From Serinibacter arcticus (GTDB lineage Bacteria; Actinomycetota; Actinomycetes; Actinomycetales; Beutenbergiaceae), in contig NZ_PYHR01000002.1 of assembly GCF_003121705.1 (NCBI RefSeq), forward strand, positions 3,286,001-3,350,000: a stretch of 64,000 nt of DNA. Reading direction: 5' to 3'. Under the pieces are notes generated by a model that did not search any database, was not told the DNA's origin, and worked only from the letters and a program-made list of their open reading frames with translations. Both the position numbers and the translations under genes were made by a program. Of this stretch, positions 54,509-63,568 are shown piece after piece. Each line of letters opens with the position of its first letter. The stretch's first letter is position 1.

Positions 54509-55840
54509 TCAGGGGACCTCCACGACGATCTCCCTGGCGTCCTCGCCGCCGAGCGTGACGATCTCCGCCGAGGCCGTCTCCTCGCCACCGGGCAGCAGCT
54601 GCACGGACGCGACGAGCATGACCGTCACCTCCGTGACCGCGCCGTCCGGGTCGGTGAAGGTGATGACGCTGGGTCCCGCCTCCATGTGGACGATGAGCGC
54701 CTGCTCGAAGGAGAACGAGGCCGACCGGACGCCCCCCAGGGACTCGGGCACCGAGGCGGTGGCGCCGGCAGCGAGGAGGCGTTCAAGCGTGGAGGGGCAC
54801 TCCTGCGACTCCGGGCCCGGCGTCGTGCACCGCGCCCGGACCTCCTCCATCGCCGAGGTCAGCCGGTCGAGGATCTCCTCGTCCGTCCGGACCACCAGCG
54901 GCGCCGACGCCCGGCGGGTGACGGCCGCGGGCAGGGCACGTCCGGCGGCGGCCACCCGCAGCTCGACCGGCTCCGCCGACAGGTGCTCACGCTCCGCCAT
55001 CGTCACCGTGTAGATGCCGGGGTAGAGCATCACGGGACGCTGCGGCAGCCCGAGCCCGTCGTGCGGACTCGTGAGGACGGGGCGACCCGCGATCTCGGCG
55101 ACGGTGCCGAAGGAGTCGTCCACCGGGACGATCGCGGGGACGGTGAGGGAGTCGAGCACGCGCCAGCTCTGCTGCGCCGGGAACGTGTCAGGCCCCCGCT
55201 CGGCCCGCAGGAGCACCCCGGCGGGGACGCCGTCCACGGTGTAGCGGAGCTCGACCTCGATCGTGTCGCCCACCTCGACCTCGGCGACGGCGGACCGCGA
55301 CGGCGGGACCACCGACACGTCGGTGAGCTGGACGTCGGCCAGCGCGTAGACCTCGTCGCTCAGCAGGGCCGGGTCGACGAAGGCGAAACCCGGGGCGGGA
55401 TCCGGCGCCGTGGCGGGGTCGTCCGCGTAGTCGGCGGAGTCGATCTCGAGCACGCCGCCCGGGACCGGCACGAGCGCCGTCGCGGCCGCGGTCTCGCCGT
55501 CGGCGACCAGCTGGGCGTAGGCGAGGACGGCCGACTCCGGCGACCGCTCCGGCAGCGACTGCGTCCACAGGAGGGCACCGGTGGCACCGAGGAGGACGAC
55601 GAGTCCGCTCGTGGCCGCCACGAGCGTGCGACGGCGGGTCCACGAGGGGCGGGCGTCGCCGTCGAGATCCGGGTCGAGGTCCGGGTCGTCGTCCAGGTCG
55701 CGATCCAGGTCGTCGTCGGGCCGGGTGTCGTCGAGCTCGGAGTCGTCGAACACCGTGTCGTCGAGCTCGACGTCGTCGTCGAGGTCGAGCCACTCCTCGG
55801 CGTCACGGGCGCCCGTGCGCCACCGTCGATCTCGCGCCAT
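54509..55840 (-). CDS. Membrane-anchored hypothetical protein, paralogue 2
   Basis: 443 residues with the same plan as its neighbour: an EEWLDLDDD head, extended by a long run of Asp/Leu repeats (DLDRDLDDDPDLDPDLDGD), one membrane segment at about 75-94, and an outer domain beginning SPESAVLAYAQLVADGETAA. Two Cys (ARCTT, ECPST) occupy the same region as in paralogue 1. ATG 55840 has a strong AGGAGG site 5 nt upstream. The function is unknown; a YAQLVADG repeat plus envelope location suggests an NTF2-like extracytoplasmic fold, which is speculative. Confidence 0.82.
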   Translation of the reverse strand: MARDRRWRTGARDAEEWLDLDDDVELDDTVFDDSELDDTRPDDDLDRDLDDDPDLDPDLDGDARPSWTRRRTLVAATSGLVVLLGATGALLWTQSLPERSPESAVLAYAQLVADGETAAATALVPVPGGVLEIDSADYADDPATAPDPAPGFAFVDPALLSDEVYALADVQLTDVSVVPPSRSAVAEVEVGDTIEVELRYTVDGVPAGVLLRAERGPDTFPAQQSWRVLDSLTVPAIVPVDDSFGTVAEIAGRPVLTSPHDGLGLPQRPVMLYPGIYTVTMAEREHLSAEPVELRVAAAGRALPAAVTRRASAPLVVRTDEEILDRLTSAMEEVRARCTTPGPESQECPSTLERLLAAGATASVPESLGGVRSASFSFEQALIVHMEAGPSVITFTDPDGAVTEVTVMLVASVQLLPGGEETASAEIVTLGGEDAREIVVEVP

Positions 55841-55920
55841 CTCGCCTCCTCGCGTGGCCTGCCAGCATGCCACGGTGGACGATCGGGGCGAGGGGGCCGC
55901 GGAGCGAGGATGATGGGCCC

Positions 55921-56694
55921 GTGCCGCGCTCCCGCCTGATCACCCTCGTCCTCGTCGGCCTCGGTGCCGGCTTCCTCTCCGGCCTGTTCGGCGTCGGGGG
56001 CGGCACGGTCATCGTGCCCGCGCTCGTCGCGTTCGCCGCCTTCAACCGCAAGCTCGCCTCGGGCACCTCGCTCGCGGCGATCGTGCCGACGTCGATCGCC
56101 GGCGTCATCACGTACGGGATCGGCGGCCACGTGCACTGGCCGACGGCGGGGATCCTCGCCATCGGCACGGTGGTCGGCGCCCAGATCGGCACCTGGCTGC
56201 TGGCGAAGCTCTCGACGCAGTTCCTGCGCTGGGCGTTCGTCGTCTTCCTCGTCGTGGTGGCCGTCCAGCTCCTGCTCACGGTCCCCGTGCGCGACGGCGA
56301 CGTCGACCTCAGCTGGGGCCTCGCCGTCGGGCTGGTCGCCGTCGGGCTCGTGACGGGCGTGCTCAGCGGGCTGCTCGGGGTCGGCGGCGGCATCATCGTG
56401 GTGCCGGCCATGATCCTGCTGTTCGGCTACAGCGACCTGCTCGCCAAGGGCACCTCGCTGCTGATGATGATCCCGACCGCGCTGTCCGGGACGATCGGCA
56501 ACTGGCGTCGCAAGAACGTCGACCTCAGGGCGGGCCTCGTGATCGGGGTGTCGGCGTGCCTCACGGTGACGCTCGGCTCGCTGACGGCCGGGGTGATCTC
56601 GCCGCAGCTCGCCAACATCCTGTTCGTCGCGTTCCTCGCCTTCCTCATCGTCAAGACGGTGCTCGAGGCGCTGAAGGCCCGCAAGAAGGCCTGA
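55921..56694 (+). CDS. TauE/SafE-family membrane carrier (anion exporter)
   Basis: 257 residues with 8 hydrophobic segments in two homologous halves. The TauE signature occurs twice: GAGFLSGLFGVGGGTVIVPA near residue 15 and TGVLSGLLGVGGGIIVVPAM near 150. ASGTSLAAIVPTSIAG and AKGTSLLMMIPTALSGTIGN follow each. The family exports sulfite, sulfoacetate or other organic anions. GTG 55921 is chosen over an ATG at 55867 because GAGGATGATGG precedes it and hydrophobic sequence starts at residue 6. The substrate is undetermined. Confidence 0.88.
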   Translation: MPRSRLITLVLVGLGAGFLSGLFGVGGGTVIVPALVAFAAFNRKLASGTSLAAIVPTSIAGVITYGIGGHVHWPTAGILAIGTVVGAQIGTWLLAKLSTQFLRWAFVVFLVVVAVQLLLTVPVRDGDVDLSWGLAVGLVAVGLVTGVLSGLLGVGGGIIVVPAMILLFGYSDLLAKGTSLLMMIPTALSGTIGNWRRKNVDLRAGLVIGVSACLTVTLGSLTAGVISPQLANILFVAFLAFLIVKTVLEALKARKKA

Positions 56695-56733
56695 CTCCCG
56701 ACGGCGGGGCTCGGCCGCGGTCCCGGCCCGAGG

Positions 56734-58278
56734 TCAGGAGGCGCTCTCGACCGCGCTCTCGTGCACGTCGCTCCGACGGCGCCAGTCGACGACGGCGATC
56801 ACCAGCGCCACGAGCATGACGCCGACGACCACGCGCAGGGACGTCGCGAAGGCGTCGGTGTAGCTGTCCGTCGCGGCGAGCACGGCGAAGAAGGCCGCGG
56901 CGTTGGCGCTGACGCCGATCGCCGCCCCGAGCCGCTGCATCGTCTGCAGCGAGCCGGCGGCGGCCCCGGCGTCGATCGGGGGCACGCGGGCGAGCGTGAG
57001 GGTCTGGTTCGGCGAGATGACGAGTCCGTTGCCGAAGCCGGCGAAGAGCAGGATGCCGGCGGCCACCCAGATCACGGTCGGTTCCGGCACGGTCATCACC
57101 ACGAGGTCGAGCGCTGCCAGGGCCACCACCGTGATCGCGATCCCGATGACGACCAGCGGCCGCCCGATCCGGGAGATCCAGCGTCCGCCGAGTGTCGCGG
57201 CGATCGCCCCCGCCACGGAGAACGGCGTCAGCACGAGTCCCGCCTGCAGCGGCGAGAGCCCGAGGCCGGACTGCAGGTAGAGCGTCGAGGCGAGCCAGAT
57301 CCCGGTGAAGGACAGGAAGTACAGGGTCGAGACGCCGACCCCGAACGTGAACGAGGGGACGCGCAGCAGGTTGCCCGGGATGAGCGGGAGCCCGCCCCGC
57401 GCCGTCACGCGGCGCTCCCACCACACGAGCGCCGCGATGAGGACGGCGCCGACGCCGATCACCCACCAGGCGGGGGAGGGGGCGGAGGCGGCGGCGTCGC
57501 CGGACCCGCCGCCGGAGCCCTCCGACGTCGACGTCACGAACGGCCACATGATCGCCACGACGGCGGCCGCGAGCAGGAGCGAGCCCACGACGTCGAGCCT
57601 GGCGCCCTTCTGCTCGGGCTTCTTCTCGGGCCGCGGCAGCAGCTTCCACGCGAGGGGGAGGAGCACGAGGCCGATCGGCACGTTGACCAGGAAGACCGAG
57701 CGCCAGCCCTCGCCCTCGCCGAAGATCGCCAGCAGGGCGCCGCCCGCGAGCGGGCCGATCGCCGTCGAGACCCCGATGGTGGCGCCGAACAGGCCGAACG
57801 CCCGACCGCGCTCCGGGCCCTTGAAGAGATCCTGGATGAAGCCGATCACCTGGGGGTTGAGGACGCCGGCCGCGAGGCCCTGCGCGAACCTCACACCGGC
57901 GAGCGCCGGGCCCGACTGCACGAGCCCGCACGCGGCGGAGGTCACGACGAAGGCCGCGAGGCCGATGAGGAAGAGGTTGCGGCGGCCGTAGACGTCGCCC
58001 AGCCGGCCCGCGGGGACGAGCGCGAGGCCGAATGCCAGCGTGTAACCGGCGAGGATCCACTGCAGCTCGCTCGGGCCGGCCTCCAGCGACCCCTCGATCG
58101 AGGGGAGCGCGACGTTGACGATCGTGACGTCCAGCAGCGTCATGAAGCCGGCGCCGAGGCAGACGGCGAAGGCGGGCCAGCGCGCGTCGCGCGCGGGCCG
58201 GTCCGGGCCGGACGACGAGGCGGCGGAGGTGGAGCGGGGAGGGGTGGGCAGGGGCGAGCCCGCGTCGGATGGCACCAC
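56734..58278 (-). CDS. DHA2-family MFS drug/metabolite exporter
   Basis: 514 residues with 14 membrane segments (the DHA2 count). Motif A: AGRLGDVYGRRNLFLIGLAA; motif B-like VRFAQGLAAGVLNPQVIGF; motif C-like GATIGVSTAIGPLAGGAL; and the conserved early LDVTIVNVALPSIE. A Gly/Ser-rich loop (EGSGGGSGDAAASAPSPA) divides segments 7 and 8. The start is one of two adjacent GTG codons at 58278 and 58275. TACATGTA lies 2 nt upstream of the start and may be part of an operator. The substrate is unknown. Confidence 0.86.
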   Translation of the reverse strand: MVPSDAGSPLPTPPRSTSAASSSGPDRPARDARWPAFAVCLGAGFMTLLDVTIVNVALPSIEGSLEAGPSELQWILAGYTLAFGLALVPAGRLGDVYGRRNLFLIGLAAFVVTSAACGLVQSGPALAGVRFAQGLAAGVLNPQVIGFIQDLFKGPERGRAFGLFGATIGVSTAIGPLAGGALLAIFGEGEGWRSVFLVNVPIGLVLLPLAWKLLPRPEKKPEQKGARLDVVGSLLLAAAVVAIMWPFVTSTSEGSGGGSGDAAASAPSPAWWVIGVGAVLIAALVWWERRVTARGGLPLIPGNLLRVPSFTFGVGVSTLYFLSFTGIWLASTLYLQSGLGLSPLQAGLVLTPFSVAGAIAATLGGRWISRIGRPLVVIGIAITVVALAALDLVVMTVPEPTVIWVAAGILLFAGFGNGLVISPNQTLTLARVPPIDAGAAAGSLQTMQRLGAAIGVSANAAAFFAVLAATDSYTDAFATSLRVVVGVMLVALVIAVVDWRRRSDVHESAVESAS

Positions 58279-58594
58279 CTACATGTACCACCGCGCGGGC
58301 CGGACGGGTCCGGGCGGTTTCCTCGTCTCGCCGGGCGGCGGGTGGGGTCGATCGGCGGTGTCCGAACCGGGCGCGGGGTCGATCCGAGGCGCCGCACGCC
58401 GTCGCTCGCACCCACGCGGGGGTGGAGGCGCCGCCGATCCGACCCACCACGGGAGGACCGGGCGTGCCGCGGCGCTCAGGGTTGTCCCGGATCTTCGTCC
58501 CGATGGGCAGTTCTCCCCCGGGCACGGGCCGCGGCGGGCACCTCTCCTGGCGTAGATTGTCCGCGACGCCTGCCGCCACCGACGAAGGATCGCG
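58279..58594. promoter_or_regulatory. Divergent regulatory region between the DHA2 exporter and telA
   Basis: 316 nt without a gene. It has the palindrome TACATGTA (58280-58287) next to the exporter start and a TAGATT -10 (58553-58558) for the telA operon, giving a leader of about 30 nt with a GAAGGA ribosome site. Nothing else is recognisable. Confidence 0.45.
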
Positions 58595-59824
58595 ATGACC
58601 TCCGAAGCAGCACCCCTCGAGCCGCCCGTCGCCGTCGAGACGCTGACGCTGACAGCCCCCGGACCGGTGCAGTCGGTCTCCGCCACCCAGGCCCCCGCGA
58701 TGGCCCCGCGCATCGACGCCGCGGTCATCCCGTCCCTGGACGCGAAGGTCAGCTCCTACCTCACCCAGCTCTCGGGCGCCACGCCCCGCTCGCCGGAGTT
58801 CGCGGCCAAGGCGGACGACATCCGCACCATGGGCGACGCCGAGATCCGCAAGGCCGCCGAGGTGTCCAACCGTCTGCTCCAGGCGCCGGTCAAGGAGATC
58901 CGCGAGGGTGGCATCGCCGAGTCCTCCTCCGTGAGCAAGTCGCTGCTCGACCTGCGCCGCGTGGTGGACGAGCTCGACCCCAGCGAGAAGACGTTCGGTC
59001 GCAAGCTGCTCGGCATCCTCCCGTTCGGCGACAAGATCGGCGACTACTTCCGTCAGTACGAGAGCGCCCAGAAGCAGATCGACGCGATCATCCGCTCGCT
59101 CTACTCGGGCCAGGACGAGCTGCGCAAGGACAACGCCGCGCTCAACCTCGAGAAGCGCCAGCTCTGGGAGACCATGACGCGTCTCAACCAGTACATCTAC
59201 GTCGCCGAGCAGCTCGACGTCGGCGTCTCCGCCGCCATCGCCGAGGTCGAGGCCACGGACCCCGACCGCGCCACGGCCCTGCGCGAGGACGTGCTGTTCT
59301 ACGTCCGCCAGAAGCACCAGGACCTGCTGACGCAGCTCGCCGTCTCCATCCAGGGCTACCTCGCGATGGACATCATCCTGAAGAACAACCAGGAGCTCAT
59401 CAAGGGCGTCGACCGCGCGACGACGACGACCGTCTCCGCGCTGCGCACGGCCGTGATCGTGGCGCAGGCGCTCGCGAACCAGAAGCTCGTGCTCGACCAG
59501 ATCACGGCGCTGAACACCACGACGTCCGGCCTCATCGAGTCGACGTCGCGGATGCTCCGGCAGAACTCGGCCGAGATCCAGCAGCAGGCCGCGAGCGCGT
59601 CGGTCGGCATCGAGCAGCTGCAGGCCGCCTTCGAGAACATCTACGCGACGCTCGACTCCATCTCGACGTTCAAGATCCAGGCGCTCGACTCGATGGCCAA
59701 GACCATCGGCGTGCTCCAGGTCGAGACGACGAAGGCCACGGAGTACGTCGACCGCGCGCGTCGCGCCGAGAGCCCCGAGAACCTCGGCGTGAGCAACGGC
59801 TCGCTCGACCTCGGCCGGCTGTAG
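58595..59824 (+). CDS. telA: TelA/KlaA-family (toxic anion resistance) protein
   Basis: 409 residues, all-helical and cytoplasmic. The family core is clear: GRKLLGILPFGDKIGDYFRQ, YESAQKQIDAIIRSLYSGQD, LRKDNAALNLEKRQLWETMT, and the C-terminal ALANQKLVLDQITALNTTTS and SASVGIEQLQAAFENIYATL. The name comes from tellurite resistance plasmids, but chromosomal members are thought to act in envelope or stress functions. ATG 58595 follows GAAGGA. It heads an operon of at least five genes ending in GlnX/GlnH-like genes. Confidence 0.92.
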   Translation: MTSEAAPLEPPVAVETLTLTAPGPVQSVSATQAPAMAPRIDAAVIPSLDAKVSSYLTQLSGATPRSPEFAAKADDIRTMGDAEIRKAAEVSNRLLQAPVKEIREGGIAESSSVSKSLLDLRRVVDELDPSEKTFGRKLLGILPFGDKIGDYFRQYESAQKQIDAIIRSLYSGQDELRKDNAALNLEKRQLWETMTRLNQYIYVAEQLDVGVSAAIAEVEATDPDRATALREDVLFYVRQKHQDLLTQLAVSIQGYLAMDIILKNNQELIKGVDRATTTTVSALRTAVIVAQALANQKLVLDQITALNTTTSGLIESTSRMLRQNSAEIQQQAASASVGIEQLQAAFENIYATLDSISTFKIQALDSMAKTIGVLQVETTKATEYVDRARRAESPENLGVSNGSLDLGRL

Positions 59825-59839
59825 AGCGAGGGTCGCGGG

Positions 59840-60412
59840 GTGGGGTGGTTCGACGGCGTCATCGGCAGGCTCGCCGGACGTGCCAACGAGGTGACGGCGG
59901 AGCAGCGTCCTGACGTCCCCGAACCGCCGTCGTCCGCCCAGATCCTCGCGGCCGTGCAGGGTGTCGAGGACCGCGTGACCGGCCGCGTCGGTCCCGCGGT
60001 CTCCTCGCGGGTGCACCGCATCACGGTGCGCATCGCGGAGATGGTGCCGCGGCTGGACCGGATGGGGGTGGCGAGCCTCGAGGCGCACACCGTCGTCTCG
60101 ACGGCGACGAGCTACCTCCCCGAGGCGATCGACACCTACCTGCGGCTGCCCCGCGACTTCGCCGACCGCCGCGTCGTCGCGAACGGCAAGACCTCCCTGA
60201 TGCTGCTGTGCGACCAGCTCGACCTGCTCGCGGTCACCCTCGGGAAGATCTCCGACGCCGTCTCGCGCTCCGACGCCAACGCCCTCATCGCCCACGGCGA
60301 CTTCCTCGCCTCGAAGTTCTCGACGTCCTCGCTGGCGCTCGCCGCCGACACCGAGGGCGTCCCACCCCAGCCGGCCGCCCCCGGCGAGCCCGGCCGACTG
60401 GAGGCCCCGTGA
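59840..60412 (+). CDS. Small helical protein of the telA operon (possibly XpaC-like)
   Basis: 190 residues, cytoplasmic. The N-terminus is WFDGVIGRLAGRANEV; the core AAVQGVEDRVTGRVGPAVSS and LEAHTVVSTATSYLPEAIDT is helical, then YLRLPRDFADRRVVANGKTS and LLCDQLDLLAVTLGKISDAV. The position directly after telA and the LPEAIDTYLRLP-type helix recall XpaC proteins, which often accompany TelA; the match is weak. The GTG start is 15 nt after the telA stop, and its own stop overlaps the next GTG (GTGA). Confidence 0.75.
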   Translation: MGWFDGVIGRLAGRANEVTAEQRPDVPEPPSSAQILAAVQGVEDRVTGRVGPAVSSRVHRITVRIAEMVPRLDRMGVASLEAHTVVSTATSYLPEAIDTYLRLPRDFADRRVVANGKTSLMLLCDQLDLLAVTLGKISDAVSRSDANALIAHGDFLASKFSTSSLALAADTEGVPPQPAAPGEPGRLEAP

Positions 60413-61053
60413 CCGCGAGCAGGAACACCGACGACGTCGTCATCCACGAGGCGGTGGACCGACTGCTCGCCGCCGGTACGGAGGCGGGGCTCGACGCCGA
60501 CCGCATCCGCACGGAGGCCGGCGCCGTCGCGGCTGCCGTCGCCGAGTCCGCCCCGGGTGCCCCGGCCGACTGGTTGCGGGTGTTCGGGCGCGAGCGCACG
60601 ACGGAGTTCTTCTCGGCGGCGAACGCCGGACGTCGGCTGCGCACCTCGCCGTCGGACACGCTCGTCGCGCTGCGGCTGACACGCCGCGACGAGGCGACGG
60701 CGTACGCGGACGCGCTCGTCGAGCTCGCCGCGGCCGCCGCCGTCGGGCTCGGTCGACCCGGCCCGATCGTGGCGCAGGTCGCCTCGGAGGTCGCGACGGC
60801 GCAGCGCGGGTCGTCCGCGGCGCCGGCGGCCCCCGCGCTCCCGACACCGACCTTCCCGACGTCGACGACGCCCCCCGCCGTCGACCTCACCTCGTTCGGG
60901 TCCTCCGCCCCGACGGCCGGCCCCGCCGCGTCGTCGGGCGTGAACCTGCCGACCCCGACCTCGGCCGGGGGCTCGACGGGCTGCCCGGCGTCGCGGAGAT
61001 CCTCGAGGCGCTGCGGGGCGGGTCGTCCGTTGCCTCGCCCGGGGCGCCGGTGA
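60409..61053 (+). CDS. N-terminal part of the AAA+ protein, apparently split by a 1-nt frameshift
   Basis: 214 residues as read. Residues 1-130 are regular helical protein (IHEAVDRLLAAGTEAGLDAD, VFGRERTTEFFSAANAGRRL), then a Pro/Thr linker. After about residue 182 the frame turns into Arg/Ser/Cys-rich tail (CPASRRSSRRCGAGRP), while the next frame reads DLGRGLDGLPGVAEILEALR and continues without stop into the AAA+ gene. Adding one C to the CCCC at 60953-60956 joins both into a single protein of about 603 residues. Confidence 0.7.
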   Translation: MTASRNTDDVVIHEAVDRLLAAGTEAGLDADRIRTEAGAVAAAVAESAPGAPADWLRVFGRERTTEFFSAANAGRRLRTSPSDTLVALRLTRRDEATAYADALVELAAAAAVGLGRPGPIVAQVASEVATAQRGSSAAPAAPALPTPTFPTSTTPPAVDLTSFGSSAPTAGPAASSGVNLPTPTSAGGSTGCPASRRSSRRCGAGRPLPRPGRR

Positions 61054-62219
61054 CGCCGACCGGCCAGCCCGGCCAGCCCGGCCAGCCCGGCCAGCCCGGC
61101 CAGCCCGGCCAGCCCGGTGAGCCCGCCGCGGCCGGTGCCACGGCGGCCGGGACCGAGGCCGCCGCGGCGGCCGAGGCCGAGGAGGCCGAGCCGCTGCCCA
61201 CGCTCGAGGAGCTGATGGCGACGCTCGACGACCTCGTCGGCCTCGACCGCGCGAAGTCGCAGGTGCGCCGCCAGATCGAGATGCTGCGCGTGGAGAAGCT
61301 GCGCACCGAGGCGGGCCTGACCCGACCGACGCTGACGCGCCACCTCGTGTTCGTCGGCAATCCCGGCACCGGCAAGACCACGGTCGCGCGGCTCGTGTCG
61401 GGCATCTACCGTGCCCTCGGCCTGCTGTCCAAGGGCCACCTGGTGGAGGTCGACCGCTCCGAGCTCGTGGCCGGATACCTGGGCCAGACCGCGGCGAAGA
61501 CGTCCGAGGTGGTGCAGTCGGCCCTCGGTGGCGTGCTGTTCATCGACGAGGCCTACTCGCTCTCGCAGGGGGTCAACGGTCCGGACGCCTACGGCTCCGA
61601 GGCGGTCAACACCCTGGTCAAGGACATGGAGGACCACCGCGACGACCTCGTGGTGATCGTCGCCGGCTACCCCGGACCGATGAAGGACTTCATCGCGACC
61701 AACCCGGGCCTGGAGTCGCGGTTCTCCACGACCATCACGTTCGAGGACTACACCGACGTCGAGCTGCGGGAGATCTTCACGCTGCAGGCGAGCGGCGCCG
61801 ACTTCGAGCCGACGCCGGAGTGCCTGGCGCGCGTCGAGGAGATCACGAGCGTCCAGCCCCGCAACTCCGGTTTCGGCAACGGACGCTACGTGCGCAACCT
61901 GCTCGACGCCGCGATCGCCCGGCACGCCTGGCGACTGCGGGACGTCGAGGCCCCCACGCTCGACCAGCTGCGCACGCTCGTGCCCGAGGACCTCGTCGAC
62001 CCGAGCGGCAAGGACCTCGACGAGACGCTCGCGCTGCTCGAACCCACCGCGGACCCGAGCGACGCCGAGCCGAGCGACGTAGACGCGAGCGACGCCGAGC
62101 CGACCGCGGACGACGCGGACGGACGCGACGCCGTCGTGATGGATGAACCGATCGAGCCGATCGACCCGGCTCCGGGGCCCGACCCGGACGCCGACCAGCA
62201 GGAGGAGCAGCGCCCATGA
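61050..62219 (+). CDS. CbxX/CfqX (EccA-like) AAA+ ATPase
   Basis: 389 residues from a GTG that overlaps the preceding stop; likely the C-terminal part of a longer protein (see 60409-61053). A (GQP)6 tract is followed by an Ala/Glu linker and one AAA+ domain: LDDLVGLDRAKSQVRRQIEM, Walker A VFVGNPGTGKTTVARL, GYLGQTAAKTSEVVQSALGG, Walker B VLFIDEAYSLSQGVNG, VIVAGYPGPMKDF and NPGLESRFSTTITFEDYT with Arg fingers. GFGNGRYVRNLLDAAIARHA is shared with the other CbxX-type protein at 38759. An acidic Asp/Glu/Pro tail of about 50 residues ends it. ATGA overlap with the next gene. Confidence 0.87.
   Translation: MTPTGQPGQPGQPGQPGQPGQPGEPAAAGATAAGTEAAAAAEAEEAEPLPTLEELMATLDDLVGLDRAKSQVRRQIEMLRVEKLRTEAGLTRPTLTRHLVFVGNPGTGKTTVARLVSGIYRALGLLSKGHLVEVDRSELVAGYLGQTAAKTSEVVQSALGGVLFIDEAYSLSQGVNGPDAYGSEAVNTLVKDMEDHRDDLVVIVAGYPGPMKDFIATNPGLESRFSTTITFEDYTDVELREIFTLQASGADFEPTPECLARVEEITSVQPRNSGFGNGRYVRNLLDAAIARHAWRLRDVEAPTLDQLRTLVPEDLVDPSGKDLDETLALLEPTADPSDAEPSDVDASDAEPTADDADGRDAVVMDEPIEPIDPAPGPDPDADQQEEQRP
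61062..61118 (+). repeat. 9-bp tandem repeat encoding (Gly-Gln-Pro)6
   Basis: Six GGCCAGCCC-type units followed by one GGTGAGCCC. The same tripeptide array occurs in the EspI-like protein at 48090-48130, and nowhere else in the window. Confidence 0.9.
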
Positions 62220-63568
62220 CTTCCGTCCCGACCGCACCGGGTGGCCGGACCGCGGGCGCGCCGCGCCGTCCCGGCCCGGTCCCGCCCGCCGTCGGCCAGC
62301 GCCCCGGCGCCCCGGCGACGCCGCCCGCCGGCGCCCCGGCGAAGACGACCTCGCGCCGCGAGGGGCTGCGCCGCACGCCCGGCCGGCTGCGCGCCCTCAT
62401 CGCTCTGAGCATCCTCGTGTCGCTGATCGTCGCGGCGTGCGGCGTCCTGCTCGGCACGCTGACGACGGCGACGACGTCGCGCGTGGTCGAGCGGGTGGAC
62501 TCCATTCTCGAGCTGCAGACGGCACGCTCCGACCTCGTCGCCGCCAACGGCACCGCGAGCAACGCGTTCCTCGTCGGCGGGCTCGAGCCCACCCCGCAGC
62601 GCGAGGCCTACGTCCTCGAGCTCGCGGACGGCACCTCCCGGATCGCGGCGCTGGCGGACTCCGACGCCGACCCCGAGAACACGCTCGGTCCCGTCGCCGC
62701 CTCCCTCACCACCTACTCGGGCCTCATCGAGCAGGCGCGCGCCAACAACCGCCAGGGCTTCCCGGTGGGCGCCGCTTACCTCGACACCGCGTCCGTGCTG
62801 CTGGCGCAGGACGTGCTCCCGCCGATCGACGAGGCCATCGTCCGCAACGCCGACGCCGCGGCGCGCGACCTGAACTCCGCCTCGGCGACGTCCAGCCTCC
62901 TGTGGATCGTGGTCGCCGGCGTCGTGATCCTCGTGGCGATCCAGGTCTGGCTCGCCCGGCGCATGCGTCGCACCATCAATCCCGCGATGCTCGTCGGCAC
63001 GCTCGTCGTGCTCGTCGCCTGGCTCGCGTGCACGATCGCCGCGTCGGGCAGCAACGACACGCTCCGTGAGACGCGGCAGAACCCGTACGCGGCGACGCTC
63101 GCCACCTCGCAGGCGCTGTCGCTGGCGGGCGAGGCCCGGACCGCGGAGTCCTTCGGGCTCATCCAGCGCGGCTCGGGCGCCGCGTCGGAGGAGACGTTCA
63201 CGGCCCTCGTCGCCGAGGCCGAGGACCAGCTCGACCGCCCGGCCGTCACGGGCACGCTCGTCGCGGACGCGCTCGCCGACTGGGTCGGCGGGCACGAGGC
63301 GATCCGCGCGCTCGACGACGCGGGCGACTGGGACGGGGCGGTCGCCCTCGCGACCGACACCGCCGAGACCGCCCCCACCGCGCAGTACGTGGCCTTCACG
63401 ACGACGGCGAACGCCGAGGTCGAGCGACTCTCGGAGGAGGCCCGCGACGGCTTCCGGTCCGCGGGCTCCGGGGTCACCGTGGCCAGCTGGACGCTCGTCG
63501 CGGCCGGTCTCGCGTGCGCCGTGCTCTCCTGGCGAGGACTCAACAAGCGGCTGGAGGAGTACCGATGA
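62216..63568 (+). CDS. GlnX-like membrane sensor protein
   Basis: 450 residues. A Pro-rich cytoplasmic start (VPPAVGQRPGAPATPPAG) leads to four membrane segments at about 61-83, 222-242, 257-277 and 417-437, leaving two extracytoplasmic helical domains (about 84-221 and 278-416). The first has LQTARSDLVAANGTASNAFL and LIEQARANNRQGFPVGAAYL, like the four-helix sensor modules of chemoreceptors. This layout, and the directly following GlnH-like lipoprotein, match GlnX of the mycobacterial glnX-glnH-pknG system, where it relays amino-acid levels to the kinase PknG. Overlaps both neighbours by ATGA. Confidence 0.78.
   Translation: MTSVPTAPGGRTAGAPRRPGPVPPAVGQRPGAPATPPAGAPAKTTSRREGLRRTPGRLRALIALSILVSLIVAACGVLLGTLTTATTSRVVERVDSILELQTARSDLVAANGTASNAFLVGGLEPTPQREAYVLELADGTSRIAALADSDADPENTLGPVAASLTTYSGLIEQARANNRQGFPVGAAYLDTASVLLAQDVLPPIDEAIVRNADAAARDLNSASATSSLLWIVVAGVVILVAIQVWLARRMRRTINPAMLVGTLVVLVAWLACTIAASGSNDTLRETRQNPYAATLATSQALSLAGEARTAESFGLIQRGSGAASEETFTALVAEAEDQLDRPAVTGTLVADALADWVGGHEAIRALDDAGDWDGAVALATDTAETAPTAQYVAFTTTANAEVERLSEEARDGFRSAGSGVTVASWTLVAAGLACAVLSWRGLNKRLEEYR

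Noticed and set aside
61062-61118. Collagen-like domain in the AAA+ protein
   Set aside because: Only six to seven GQP triplets in a linker, too short for a stable triple helix.
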